A stretch of DNA of 33,711 nt from an uncultured Clostridia bacterium (GCA_944386685.1 CALXCA010000023.1:1-33711), one strand, 5' to 3'; positions 7,018 to 14,878 are shown, counted from the first letter of the stretch. The notes: generated by a model not told the origin, from the letters alone. Made by a program: numbers and translations.

Positions 7018-8130
7018 ATGTGGGGAAATATAGCAATTGCATTTTTATTAGCATTTATAGTATCATTTATAGCAACACCATATACTATAAAAATAGCTAA
7101 TAAAATAGGTGCAGTAGATATACCAAAAGACAAAAGAAGAATGCATACAAAAAAAATGCCCAAATATGGTGGACCAGCCGTTATCTTAGGATTTTTAGTT
7201 TCAATGTTATATTTAATTGCAGTAATGACAATTGAAGGAAGCTTAGACTTATTTTCAACACAAGAGTATGGTAAAAAATTATTTGGAATATTGCTAGGAA
7301 TAGGAGTAATATTTATAACAGGAACTTTAGATGATATAAAAACATTAAAACCATGGCAAGAATTAATAGGTCAAACAATAGCAGCAATTATAGTAGTATT
7401 ATTTGGAACACAAATTGAACATTTAGATATACCATTTTTATATAGAATAGGTTTTAATGAGACTTTTTCAATAATTATAACAGTCTTATGGATAGTAGGA
7501 GTAACAAATGCAATTAATTTAATTGATGGATTAGATGGACTATCTTCAGGCATTTCACTAATTTCATGTATTTCATTATTAATAATATTTGTATTAAATG
7601 ATTCACCAATAATAGCAACAGTAATAGTAACAGCTATGGCAGGAGCAATAGTTGGATTTTTACCATTTAATTTTTCGCCTGCAAAAACATTTATAGGAGA
7701 TGTTGGGTCAAATTTTTTAGGATTTATGCTAGCAATAGTATCAATTTTAGGTGTTGCCAAAACATATACAGCTGCTGTAATTGTATTACCTGTAATAGTT
7801 TTAGGATTACCAATATTTGATGTAATATTTGCAATTATAAGAAGAATAATAAAAGGAAAATCTATAAAAGCAGTATTTAAACCAGATAAAGGTCATTTGC
7901 ATCATAAACTAGTAGAAAGAGGATTTACACCAAAACAAGCAGTATTAATATTATATGGTTTAAGTGCCTCACTTGGTATGTTTGCAATTATACTTTTTGA
8001 TAGTGGAATATGGAAAGCATTATCATTTTTGTTATTAATAATAGCAACATTATCTGTAGGATATAAAAATTTTGTAAAAGAACAAGAAAGTAGACCAAAA
8101 CTTGAAGAAAAAAGTACAGATGAAAAATAG
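7018..8130 (+). CDS. tagO: Undecaprenyl-phosphate GlcNAc-1-phosphate transferase (TagO/WecA-like)
   Basis: A 370-residue polytopic membrane enzyme of the MraY/WecA family that transfers a sugar 1-phosphate from a UDP-sugar to undecaprenyl phosphate, the first step of wall teichoic acid or surface polysaccharide synthesis. About ten hydrophobic segments are seen. Catalytic signatures are GTLDDIKTLKPWQ, NAINLIDGLDGL, FIGDVGSNFLGF and the WecA/TagO-type GHLHHKL, which MraY lacks. GGGAGG (7002-7007) lies 10 bases before ATG 7018. Substrate (GlcNAc) is inferred from the family. The last 20 residues are charged and cytosolic. Confidence 0.9.
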   Translation: MWGNIAIAFLLAFIVSFIATPYTIKIANKIGAVDIPKDKRRMHTKKMPKYGGPAVILGFLVSMLYLIAVMTIEGSLDLFSTQEYGKKLFGILLGIGVIFITGTLDDIKTLKPWQELIGQTIAAIIVVLFGTQIEHLDIPFLYRIGFNETFSIIITVLWIVGVTNAINLIDGLDGLSSGISLISCISLLIIFVLNDSPIIATVIVTAMAGAIVGFLPFNFSPAKTFIGDVGSNFLGFMLAIVSILGVAKTYTAAVIVLPVIVLGLPIFDVIFAIIRRIIKGKSIKAVFKPDKGHLHHKLVERGFTPKQAVLILYGLSASLGMFAIILFDSGIWKALSFLLLIIATLSVGYKNFVKEQESRPKLEEKSTDEK

Positions 8131-8176
8131 TATTATTAAAATTTATAAATATAAAGACACAATGTAAAAATGAGTA

Positions 8177-8208
8177 AATAGGTTTATAGGAATCCTTTTA
8201 AAAACCTA
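8177..8208 (+). promoter_or_regulatory. preQ1-I-like pseudoknot leader, copy 3
   Basis: The stem AATAGG (8177-8182)/CCTTTT (8194-8199), with one T-T mismatch, closes the loop TTTATAGGAAT. Loop bases TAGG (8187-8190) can pair with CCTA (8205-8208) after an A-run. The Shine-Dalgarno of hslO (8218-8224) follows 9 bases later, near enough for the fold to affect translation. Confidence 0.6.
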
Positions 8209-8231
8209 AATTTATACAAGGAAAATAAAAA

Positions 8232-9119
8232 ATGAAAGACCAGATAATAAAATTTTTAGCACATAAAGGAAAAATTTCTGTAGTTTGCTCTTCAACAACA
8301 AATTTAGTAGAAGAGGCAAGAAAATTACACGATTTAAGTCCACTTGCAACAGCTGCAATGGGAAGAGTTTTAACAATAACATCATTAATTGGATCAGAAA
8401 TGAAAAATAAAACAGATAAATTAACAATACAAATAAAAGGAAATGGACCAATAGGAAAAATAGTTGCAGTATCTGATAATACACCAAATGTAAAAGCATG
8501 TATAACAAATCCACATGTAGATTTACCACTAAATGAATTTCAAAAACTAGATGTTGGAGGAGCAGTTGGAAGCCAGGGTTTTATTAATGTTATTAAAGAT
8601 ATAGGATTAAAAGAGCCATATATAGGAATAAGTCCATTAACATCTGGAGAAATAGCAGATGATTTCGCAAATTATTTCCAAACTTCAGAGCAAAAGCAAA
8701 CAGCAGTTGCATTAGGTGTTTTAGTTGATAAAAATGGAGTTCGTTCAAGTGGAGGTTATATTATTACACCAATGCCAGATGCAACAGAACAAGAAATTTC
8801 TATAGTAGAAAAATCAATATTTGAAGCAGGAGCTATGTCAAAAATGTTAGACCAAAATTTAACATTAAAAGAAATAGCACAAAAAATTACAGGGGATAAA
8901 AATGTACAAGTTATAGATGCATCAATTGAACCTAAATATAAATGCGAATGTAGTAAAGAAAAGTTTGCAGATAGTTTACTAACATTAGGAAAACAACAAC
9001 TTAAAGAATTAATAGAAGAAGATGAAAAAGCAGAAATTCAATGTCAATTCTGTAACAAAAAATATGAATTCAATAAACAAGAATTAGAAGAAATATTAAA
9101 AAGAACAGAAAAAAATTAG
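8232..9119 (+). CDS. hslO: Redox-regulated chaperone Hsp33
   Basis: A 295-residue cytosolic holdase activated by oxidation. The zinc-binding redox switch is visible near the C-terminus as CECSKEKF and, about 30 residues later, CQFCNKKYEF (the CxC...CxxC pattern). ITSLIGSEMKNKTDKL and QIKGNGPIGKIVAVSD are typical of the N-terminal domain. AAGGAAA (8218-8224) is 7 bases before ATG 8232. It is preceded by a preQ1-I-like pseudoknot, which may set its expression, and is followed after 68 bases by ppaC on the same strand. Confidence 0.95.
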   Translation: MKDQIIKFLAHKGKISVVCSSTTNLVEEARKLHDLSPLATAAMGRVLTITSLIGSEMKNKTDKLTIQIKGNGPIGKIVAVSDNTPNVKACITNPHVDLPLNEFQKLDVGGAVGSQGFINVIKDIGLKEPYIGISPLTSGEIADDFANYFQTSEQKQTAVALGVLVDKNGVRSSGGYIITPMPDATEQEISIVEKSIFEAGAMSKMLDQNLTLKEIAQKITGDKNVQVIDASIEPKYKCECSKEKFADSLLTLGKQQLKELIEEDEKAEIQCQFCNKKYEFNKQELEEILKRTEKN

Positions 9120-9187
9120 AAATATTATAAATAATTATAAAATATAAGAATTTATAAAAATTATATACAAGAAAGGATGTAATATAA

Positions 9188-10105
9188 ATGGAAAAAACAT
9201 TAGTATTTGGACATAAAAACCCAGACACAGATTCAATTTGTTCAAGCATAGCTATGGCAAATTTACAAACAAAATTATTAGGAGAAGAAGTAGTACCATG
9301 CAGATTAGGAGAAATAAATGAAGAAACAAAATATGCGTTAAATTATTTTGATGTAGAAGCTCCAAAATTAATAGAAAAAGTAGAAGAAGCACAAAAAGTA
9401 ATATTAGTAGACCACAATGAATTTACACAATCAGTAGATGGAATAGAAAATGCAAAAATTTTAGCAGTTGTAGACCACCATAGAATTAATAATTTTCAAA
9501 CATCAGAACCATTATTTTATTATGCACAACCTGTAGGATGCACATCAACAGTATTATTTGAATTATTTAACACAAATAATATAAAAATAGAACAAAATAT
9601 AGCAGGATTAATGCTAAGTGCAATAATTTCTGATACATTATTATTAAAATCTCCAACAACAACAGATAAAGATAAAAAAGCTGTTGAAGAATTAGCTAAA
9701 ATTGCAAATATTGATTTAAGCACATATGGATTAGATATGTTAAAAGCTGGAACAAATTTAGATAAATATACAGAACAAGAATTAATTAATTTAGATGCAA
9801 AATCAATGGAAAAGGACAATTTTAAATATATAATTGCACAAGTTAATACAGTAAGTATTCCAGATGTATTAAAAAGAAAAGAAAAAATAGAAGAAGAAAT
9901 TAAAAAAGTTATAAAAGAGAAAGGATTATGTTTATTTGTATTTGTAATAACAGATATTGTAAATAGTAATTCAAAAGCAATTGTTTTAGGGGAAAGAACA
10001 GATGTAATATCAAAAACATATGAAATAAAAGACAACTTAGCAGAAATGCCAGGAGTTGTATCAAGAAAAAAACAAGTTTTACCATTAGTTGAGAAAAATA
10101 TCTAA
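9188..10105 (+). CDS. ppaC: Manganese-dependent inorganic pyrophosphatase
   Basis: A 305-residue family II pyrophosphatase (DHH/DHHA2) that hydrolyses PPi released by biosynthetic reactions such as sugar nucleotide formation. Metal ligands are visible in FGHKNPDTDS, VDHNE and VVDHH. The C-terminal DHHA2 domain ends with GVVSRKKQVLPLVEKN, the usual SRKKQV substrate-binding motif. No CBS domain is inserted, so it is the short form. AAAGGATG (9172-9179) is about 9 bases before ATG 9188. Confidence 0.95.
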   Translation: MEKTLVFGHKNPDTDSICSSIAMANLQTKLLGEEVVPCRLGEINEETKYALNYFDVEAPKLIEKVEEAQKVILVDHNEFTQSVDGIENAKILAVVDHHRINNFQTSEPLFYYAQPVGCTSTVLFELFNTNNIKIEQNIAGLMLSAIISDTLLLKSPTTTDKDKKAVEELAKIANIDLSTYGLDMLKAGTNLDKYTEQELINLDAKSMEKDNFKYIIAQVNTVSIPDVLKRKEKIEEEIKKVIKEKGLCLFVFVITDIVNSNSKAIVLGERTDVISKTYEIKDNLAEMPGVVSRKKQVLPLVEKNI

Positions 10106-10196
10106 TAAAAATAGAAAACTTTTTGTAAAACTAACAAATAAAAATTATGTAAATATCAAAAAATAATTAATAATGTCAAAATTTAAGATTTTAAAT

Positions 10197-10225
10197 TTGA
10201 CGATTGCCCAAAATAGTGATATAAT
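10197..10225 (+). promoter_or_regulatory. Promoter of the two-glycosyltransferase unit
   Basis: TTGACG (10197-10202), a 17-base spacer and TATAAT (10220-10225): near-consensus, about 80 bases before the coding start. Confidence 0.8.
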
Positions 10226-10270
10226 AGACACGGACATGTTCAGAAAAATAAGCATTTCCAAAAAAATTGA

Positions 10271-10308
10271 AAGGAGATATGTCGTTTTTAGCGATGTAAA
10301 AATGTATG
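10271..10308 (+). promoter_or_regulatory. RBS with hairpin between Shine-Dalgarno and ATG
   Basis: AAGGAG (10271-10276) is 29 bases from ATG 10306. Between them TATGTCG (10278-10284) and CGATGTA (10292-10298) can pair as 7 bp with two G-U wobbles around a 7-base loop, leaving an effective spacing of about 8. A competing reading is a six-codon ORF from ATG 10279. Confidence 0.5.
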
Positions 10309-11178
10309 AATAGTAAATGTAGATTTTCAGTAATAATTAGTGCATATAATGTTGAACCATATATTGAAAGAGCAATTAATAGTGTATTAAAACAAGACTT
10401 TAAAGACTATGAATTAATTGTTGTAGAAGATAAATCAACAGATAATACATTAGAAAAAATTATGAAATATGATGGAAAAATTAGAATCATAAAAAATCCA
10501 GAAAATAAAGGGTTGGGAGCTGTAAGAAATGTTGGAATAGAAAACGCAGTAGGAGAATACATTGTACATTTAGACGGTGATGACACATTATATAATGATA
10601 CAACATTAACAGACATAGACAAAGTTATTGGAAATAAGAAACCAGATATTATATTTTTCGGGTTCCAAGAAATAAACGGAAACAATAGGCTAAGAGTTGC
10701 AACAAAAGAAAACTCAACAAAAGAAGCACGTTTAATGTGTGATGCAACATTTTCAATACCTAGTAAATGCTGGAGAAGAGAATTTCTACTAGAAAAGAAC
10801 ATAAAATTTAAAGAAGATGTATATTATGAAGACATGATATATTCAATGAAAGCAATTACATTAGCAGGAGAAACAACATATGGAGATTTTCCAATCTTCA
10901 ATTACTACAAAAATAGAGGAGGAAGTATAATGACAACTCCATCTATTCGTAGATGCACAGATATGTATAAAATGTTAGCATATTTAATGGAAATATATGA
11001 TGAAGCACCAGAAAATTTAAAACCATATGTACTAAGTTTTATAATAAATGAAACAGAAAGTATTCCATTTAAATTAAAGGGAATATTAAATGCAATAAAA
11101 AATAAAGAAAATTCACCTATTTTTCCTAAACGTGAATATAAATATAGAGATATCAATGATATCAAAGGAAATTGTTAA
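10306..11178 (+). CDS. Glycosyltransferase family 2
   Basis: A 290-residue soluble GT-A glycosyltransferase, probably building a surface polysaccharide or decorating the wall. It shows SAYNVEPYIERAINSVLKQ at the N-terminus, VEDKSTDNT and the metal-binding HLDGDD (about residue 87), with the YEDMIYSM segment typical of EpsJ/WcaA-like enzymes. No membrane helix is visible. The donor and acceptor cannot be read from sequence. ATG 10306 is the first start that keeps the conserved N-terminus, though the only good Shine-Dalgarno is 29 bases away across a hairpin. It is followed at 86 bases by a second glycosyltransferase. Confidence 0.88.
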   Translation: MNSKCRFSVIISAYNVEPYIERAINSVLKQDFKDYELIVVEDKSTDNTLEKIMKYDGKIRIIKNPENKGLGAVRNVGIENAVGEYIVHLDGDDTLYNDTTLTDIDKVIGNKKPDIIFFGFQEINGNNRLRVATKENSTKEARLMCDATFSIPSKCWRREFLLEKNIKFKEDVYYEDMIYSMKAITLAGETTYGDFPIFNYYKNRGGSIMTTPSIRRCTDMYKMLAYLMEIYDEAPENLKPYVLSFIINETESIPFKLKGILNAIKNKENSPIFPKREYKYRDINDIKGNC

Positions 11179-11222
11179 AAAAATATTTTCATTACTATTT
11201 TAATTTGCAAAATTAAGCAAAA

Positions 11223-11267
11223 AAGGAGTAAAAATTAGTTCGAAAAAAATTGACTTTTATTACTATG
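11223..11267 (+). promoter_or_regulatory. RBS with hairpin between Shine-Dalgarno and ATG
   Basis: AAGGAG (11223-11228) is 36 bases from ATG 11265 with no closer ATG. TAAAA (11229-11233) and TTAGTT (11235-11240) pair with AATTGA (11248-11253) and TTTTA (11255-11259), with one A-C mismatch and two wobbles. Folding leaves about 5 bases of spacing. A second, weaker site AAAGGA (11289-11294) could serve ATG 11307. Confidence 0.45.
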
Positions 11268-12365
11268 TGTGCCTTTGAGAGAAGCGAGAAAGGAATGAAA
11301 TTTTTTATGAAAAAAATTGCTTTAGTAGCAGATGTAAAAGACTGGGCATTTGATATTGCAGCACAAATAATAAAAAGAGCATTATCAGATAAATATCAAA
11401 TTGATATCTATTATACAAAATCAGAAGAATTTAAAAAAGACTTATTTAAAATATTAGAAACATTAAAAGATTATGATTTAATACATTTCTTTTGGAGATA
11501 TATATTATTAGATTTTGAAGAAAATGAAGAATTTAAACAAAAAGTAATTAATAAATATGGAAATTACGAAGAATATACCAAAAGAATGGTAAGCAAAATA
11601 TCAACAGGAATATATGATCATTTATATGAAGATGATATAAAATTCAACCAAACATTTACAAAATATTGTAAAAAATATGTTGTAAGTTCTCAAAAATTGT
11701 TTGACATATATAGTAATATAAAGGGAATAAAAAAGCCTACTGCAATAATTGGAGATACCTTTGAAAAAGAAAAATTTTATCCATTAAATATGGAAAGATT
11801 TAATTTTAAAAGTGGCGAACCACTAGTAATTGGATGGGTAGGAAACTCAAAATGGAATGAAAAACAAAAAGATGAGAATGGAAATTTTATAGATTTTAAA
11901 GGATTTCATACAGTATTAAAACCAGTAATTGAAGAATTGCAAAAAGATGGATATAATATAAAGCTTCAAACTGCAGATAAAGCAGTTAAACAAATATCAA
12001 ATGATGATATGTGTGAATACTTTTCAAATATACACATATATACATGTGTTTCAAATAAAGAAGGAACTCCAAAACCATTATTAGAAGCAATGGGATGTGG
12101 AGTACCAGTTATTACAACAGATGTAGGTGTTGTAAATGAAGCTTTAGGATTAGAAGGAAAACAATTCATATTAGGAAAAAGAATAATCGGAATTAATGAC
12201 AGTCAAATAAAAGAAAAGCTAAAAGAAAAAATTATATATTTAAATAATAATAAGGATTTACTAAAAATATTATCAAATGAAAATTATGAAAATTCAAAAA
12301 AATTTGAAATTGGAGAAATAAAACAAAAATTTGATACATATTTTGAAAACTTTATAAATAATTAA
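11265..12365 (+). CDS. Glycosyltransferase group 1 (GT4-like)
   Basis: A 366-residue GT-B glycosyltransferase. The C-terminal donor-binding half shows IGWVGNSKWN, KGFHTVLKPVIEELQ and SNKEGTPKPLLEAMGCGVP, which holds the E-x7-E motif, followed by VITTDVGVVNEALG. The N-terminal acceptor half includes DLIHFFWRY. No membrane helix is seen. The start is ambiguous: ATG 11265 suits the hairpin-spaced site, ATG 11307 (MKKIALVADVKDW) suits the usual family N-terminus and has AAAGGA 12 bases upstream. Together with the preceding family 2 enzyme it forms a two-gene unit, probably for a surface glycan. Confidence 0.85.
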   Translation: MCAFERSEKGMKFFMKKIALVADVKDWAFDIAAQIIKRALSDKYQIDIYYTKSEEFKKDLFKILETLKDYDLIHFFWRYILLDFEENEEFKQKVINKYGNYEEYTKRMVSKISTGIYDHLYEDDIKFNQTFTKYCKKYVVSSQKLFDIYSNIKGIKKPTAIIGDTFEKEKFYPLNMERFNFKSGEPLVIGWVGNSKWNEKQKDENGNFIDFKGFHTVLKPVIEELQKDGYNIKLQTADKAVKQISNDDMCEYFSNIHIYTCVSNKEGTPKPLLEAMGCGVPVITTDVGVVNEALGLEGKQFILGKRIIGINDSQIKEKLKEKIIYLNNNKDLLKILSNENYENSKKFEIGEIKQKFDTYFENFINN

Positions 12366-12398
12366 ATCTTTGTAAGAAAAGATAATATTGTATAAAAG

Positions 12399-12455
12399 CT
12401 ACAATCGCCAGCCCCTTGAGATTTTTTCCTTGTAGTCAAAAACTCAAATCGGGCT
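12399..12455 (+). ncRNA. Candidate pseudoknotted structured RNA before the phosphatase gene
   Basis: A bulged hairpin forms from AGCCC (12410-12414)/GGGCT (12451-12455), TTGAG (12416-12420)/CTCAA (12443-12447) and a T-run pairing with an A-run. Its loop carries TTGTAG (12430-12435), perfectly complementary to CTACAA (12399-12404) just upstream, which would make a pseudoknot. The segment is richer in G+C than its surroundings. I do not recognise it as a known riboswitch class. Confidence 0.5.
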
Positions 12456-12528
12456 AGAACAACTAATTATTTATAAAATTTAAAAATATTATAAAAATTT
12501 CTCAAAAAAGAAAGGAATGGTTTTTTAC

Positions 12529-13179
12529 ATGACAGATGTATACCTGATTAGGCATGCTCAATGTACAGGAAATATTGAAAATAGACTAACAGGAAGATGC
12601 GATTATGATTTAACTGAAGAAGGAAAAATGCAAGTACAATTACTAACAAATTACTTAAAAAATATAAAATTTGACAAAATTTACTCTAGTCCATTAAAAA
12701 GGACAATAAAAACAATTGCACCTATTGCAAAAATCGAAAATGTAAATATACAACTAAGTCAAGAATTAGAAGAAATGGATTTTGGAATTTATGATGGTTT
12801 TACTTGGAATGAAGTTGATAAATTAGATAGTAAAATTATGCATAATTCGAAAAAAGAAATTATGGGAATTCCAAAACAAGAAACAACAAAACAAGTTCAA
12901 AAAAGAATGAAAAAAATTATGAAAAAAATAGTAAAAGAAAACCCAAACAAAACAATACTTGTTTGTTCACACGGAATTGCAATAGAAGCTTTTCTAAGAG
13001 GAATAGCAAAAGTTCCATTTAATGTAGAGAGTAAAAAATTTAGTCAAGGAAATACAAGTGTAAATATTATTTCTTATGATGAAAAAAAGAAAAAATTTTA
13101 TATTAAAGCTATATGCGAAACAAAGCATTTACAACAACCACAATCAAAGAAAACGGTAATAAAAAAGAAAACAGCCTAA
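12529..13179 (+). CDS. Histidine phosphatase (phosphoglycerate-mutase-like) superfamily protein
   Basis: A 216-residue cytosolic phosphatase. The catalytic motif at the N-terminus is LIRHAQCTGN (RHA rather than RHG), followed by NRLTGRCDYDLTEEG, SSPLKRT, the acid ELEEMDFGIYDG and the second histidine in VCSHGIAIEAFLRG. This fits broad-specificity phosphatases of the GpmB/CobC group; the substrate is unknown. The C-terminus is a basic tail (KKTVIKKKTA). ATG 12529 is preferred: AAAGG (12511-12515) is 13 bases upstream, whereas ATG 12517 is only one base away. A structured RNA candidate precedes it and a terminator follows directly. Confidence 0.88.
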   Translation: MTDVYLIRHAQCTGNIENRLTGRCDYDLTEEGKMQVQLLTNYLKNIKFDKIYSSPLKRTIKTIAPIAKIENVNIQLSQELEEMDFGIYDGFTWNEVDKLDSKIMHNSKKEIMGIPKQETTKQVQKRMKKIMKKIVKENPNKTILVCSHGIAIEAFLRGIAKVPFNVESKKFSQGNTSVNIISYDEKKKKFYIKAICETKHLQQPQSKKTVIKKKTA

Positions 13180-13188
13180 AAAAAAACA

Positions 13189-13220
13189 AAAAACACCAAA
13201 ATATTGGTGTTTTTATTTTT
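13189..13220 (+). terminator. Terminator of the phosphatase gene
   Basis: AAAAACACCAA (13189-13199), loop AATA and TTGGTGTTTTT (13204-13214) followed by ATTTTT, directly after the stop codon. Confidence 0.9.
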
Positions 13221-13277
13221 ACGAAAAAAATTTATTTTTCATCATTAAAAAATGTAAATAATTTTCAAAAAGTGTGC

Positions 13278-13320
13278 TTTTTTGAAATAATATCTGTCAA
13301 TATTTTTTGAAATAATATCT
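13278..13320. repeat. Two direct copies of an 18-base sequence
   Basis: TTTTTTGAAATAATATCT occurs exactly at 13278-13295 and 13303-13320 (25-base period). The core TTGAAATAATATCT recurs once at 26162-26175 after the integrase. It could be a protein-binding site or a simple duplication. Confidence 0.6.
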
Positions 13321-13369
13321 TAACTTTTTTATTCTTATATGATAAAGATTAATTATTGGAGGAGATATT

Positions 13370-13444
13370 ATAATAGAAATACTGCTCCTAAATTTTATTT
13401 CATTTATTTTTTATTATAATAAAAAATTGGCACTCCTTAACTAA
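13370..13444 (+). CDS. Possible non-AUG leader peptide (hydrophobic)
   Basis: A strong GGAGGAG (13358-13364) has no ATG, GTG or TTG nearby, but is followed by an open frame of about 24 codons to TAA 13442-13444, starting at ATA 13370 or 13373 (or ATT 13367). The encoded peptide (IEILLLNFISFIFYY then NKKLALLN) looks like one membrane helix with a charged tail. Its last codons cover a sequence able to pair with the next gene's Shine-Dalgarno. Non-AUG starts of this kind are rare, so this is tentative. Confidence 0.3.
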   Translation: MIEILLLNFISFIFYYNKKLALLN

Positions 13445-13458
13445 AAATATAAAAGGAG
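13433..13458 (+). promoter_or_regulatory. Hairpin masking the Shine-Dalgarno of the next gene
   Basis: CTCCTT (13433-13438), inside the possible leader peptide frame, is complementary to AAGGAG (13453-13458), the ribosome site of the gene at 13467. A ribosome finishing the leader would open it, so coupled translation is plausible. Confidence 0.4.
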
Positions 13459-13466
13459 AGGAAATT

Positions 13467-13823
13467 ATGAGTTTTTTTATGAAAATTATATCAATTGTTT
13501 TATTTTTACCATTTATATTATATTTTTTTATTGGTATTTTATTATTAATTATTGGGGAAAGTATAGAATTGATGGTGTTTCTAGTTACATCTTTGTTATT
13601 ATTTATTAATGGCTATGGTTTATATAGAAATGAAAAAAAGTGGAATTTTATTGGTCTAATATCCATTATAATTTTTACAATATGGTATTCTATAATGGGG
13701 GTTTTTGACTTTTTCAAATATACTAGTACTATAATAGCAATAATATTATTAATATTTTATATAATCATTTATATTATAAAAATATTGTTGAATAAAAATA
13801 AATTGCAAAAAAATAAATCATAA
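13467..13823 (+). CDS. Small four-helix membrane protein of unknown function
   Basis: 118 residues, almost entirely hydrophobic, with about four membrane segments (about 8-28, 33-52, 60-80, 85-108) and a lysine/asparagine-rich C-terminus (NKNKLQKNKS) that should lie in the cytosol. I do not recognise a family. AAGGAGAGG (13453-13461) gives a good start at ATG 13467, but that site can be masked by a hairpin with the upstream leader frame. It lies between a terminator (13189-13220) and the promoter of the VanW gene, so it is transcribed separately. Confidence 0.7.
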   Translation: MSFFMKIISIVLFLPFILYFFIGILLLIIGESIELMVFLVTSLLLFINGYGLYRNEKKWNFIGLISIIIFTIWYSIMGVFDFFKYTSTIIAIILLIFYIIIYIIKILLNKNKLQKNKS

Positions 13824-13846
13824 TAAAACTACTAAAAATTTTTTGT

Positions 13847-13875
13847 TTGACATAAAATATATTAAGTGATATAAT
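13847..13875 (+). promoter_or_regulatory. Consensus promoter of the VanW gene
   Basis: TTGACA (13847-13852), exactly 17 bases, TATAAT (13870-13875): a perfect vegetative-type promoter. Confidence 0.9.
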
Positions 13876-13885
13876 ATAATTCATT

Positions 13886-13905
13886 AAAACCTAAAGGAGG
13901 GTTTT
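13886..13905 (+). promoter_or_regulatory. Hairpin presenting the VanW Shine-Dalgarno
   Basis: AAAACC (13886-13891) and GGTTTT (13900-13905) form a 6-bp stem whose loop is TAAAGGAG. The AGGAGG ribosome site is thus partly in the loop and partly in the stem, which could tune initiation. Confidence 0.45.
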
Positions 13906-13909
13906 GCAA

Positions 13910-14728
13910 ATGAAACGGTTATTCAAGAGCATGTCCGTACTCATTATGGGGTGTTTGCTTGCAGTAAATGTCTATGCAACAAAACCTACCAATGAGGTAG
14001 CCACAATCACAGAAGAAGCCAGTCAAGGAACAACTGTAGAAGAAAAAGTCTTTGGCAGAATCAATGCTACAAACGTCATTATGCGTACAGGCACTACCAG
14101 AGAAACAGAAAAAATCTGCAGTCTTTCCAAAGGAGTAGCGGTAGAGATTGTGCCAGGGTCAGAAGTAGAAAATACTGACGAGTTTGGCAATCGAATCAAA
14201 ATTATCTACCAAGAAAAGGAGGGCTATATTGCCAAAAAATACGTAACACCAATAGAGAATATCCAAGCAGAATGGTATTTGCTTAGTACAGCAACTACTC
14301 AAGCAGATGCAAACCAAAATAGGGACACAAACATTAGTATAGCATCAAACTATATTAATGGCACAATCCTTAAACCTGGAGAAAAATTTTCTTTTTGGGA
14401 TACTGTAGGCAAATGCACCTATGATAAAGGGTACAAAGATGCTACAGTTTACAATGCAGGAAAAGTTTCAACAGGCATTGGTGGAGGAGTATGCCAAGTT
14501 TCCACAACTGTGAATATTTCTGCAAAAAATGCAGGAATAAAGACTAATGCTCGGCAACATTCTTTGCCTGTAAGTTATGCAAGCAGAGAAGATGAAGCAA
14601 CAGTAAGTTTTGGAAATGTGGACTTTTCTTTTACAAATACCACAGGAAAAACGATAAAGATTGTCATGTACTCAGGAGATGGTGCTTGCACCTGTGAAAT
14701 CTGGGCTACAGACAGTGTAGAGGAATAA
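13910..14728 (+). CDS. SH3-domain and VanW-domain exported protein
   Basis: 272 residues with an N-terminal signal sequence (about 1-22, SMSVLIMGCLLAVNVYA), a bacterial SH3 domain (about 45-115, with INATNVIMRTG and EGYIAKKYVTP) and a VanW domain (about 130-265). The VanW signature is clear: GEKFSFWDTVG, then GIGGGVCQVSTTVN and RQHSLPVSYA. VanW proteins occur in some vancomycin-resistance clusters and widely in Firmicutes; their biochemical role is unsettled, and nothing here shows resistance. Base composition is odd: about 42% G+C against about 27% in neighbours, with C/G-ending codons and both of the window's normal in-frame CGG codons. It has its own perfect promoter and terminator, all consistent with recent transfer. 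ATG 13910 has AGGAGGG 8 bases upstream. Confidence 0.9.
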   Translation: MKRLFKSMSVLIMGCLLAVNVYATKPTNEVATITEEASQGTTVEEKVFGRINATNVIMRTGTTRETEKICSLSKGVAVEIVPGSEVENTDEFGNRIKIIYQEKEGYIAKKYVTPIENIQAEWYLLSTATTQADANQNRDTNISIASNYINGTILKPGEKFSFWDTVGKCTYDKGYKDATVYNAGKVSTGIGGGVCQVSTTVNISAKNAGIKTNARQHSLPVSYASREDEATVSFGNVDFSFTNTTGKTIKIVMYSGDGACTCEIWATDSVEE

Positions 14729-14741
14729 TCAACTAAAATTC

Positions 14742-14780
14742 AGTCAGGGGGAGCGAATTACTCCCTCTGACTTATTAATA
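14742..14780 (+). terminator. Terminator of the VanW gene
   Basis: AGTCAGGGGGAG (14742-14753) pairs with CTCCCTCTGACT (14761-14772), 12 bp with one G-U, loop CGAATTA, followed by TATTAATA. The T-tract is weak but the stem is strong. Confidence 0.8.
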
Positions 14781-14797
14781 GTAATGATGATATAGAA

Positions 14798-14850
14798 GTT
14801 AAGTAGGAAATTTTGATATCTTAATAATTGCATAAATTTTTCTACTGAAC
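14798..14850. repeat. Solo MITE arm (53 bases)
   Basis: 46 of 53 positions match 21489-21541, the left arm of the MITE at 21484-21713. Its own ends GTTAAGTAG and CTACTGAAC pair with one mismatch, so this short form folds by itself. It sits between the VanW terminator and the next promoter. Confidence 0.65.
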
Positions 14851-14878
14851 ATAAAGAAAACAAAAAAGAACAAAAATA

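Noticed and set aside
10279..10299. Six-codon ORF before the family 2 glycosyltransferase
   Set aside because: Its ATG is only two bases from the Shine-Dalgarno, too close for efficient initiation.
13113..13310. 65-codon ORF overlapping the end of the phosphatase gene
   Set aside because: It reads through the phosphatase terminator hairpin and part of the tandem repeat, and has no Shine-Dalgarno.
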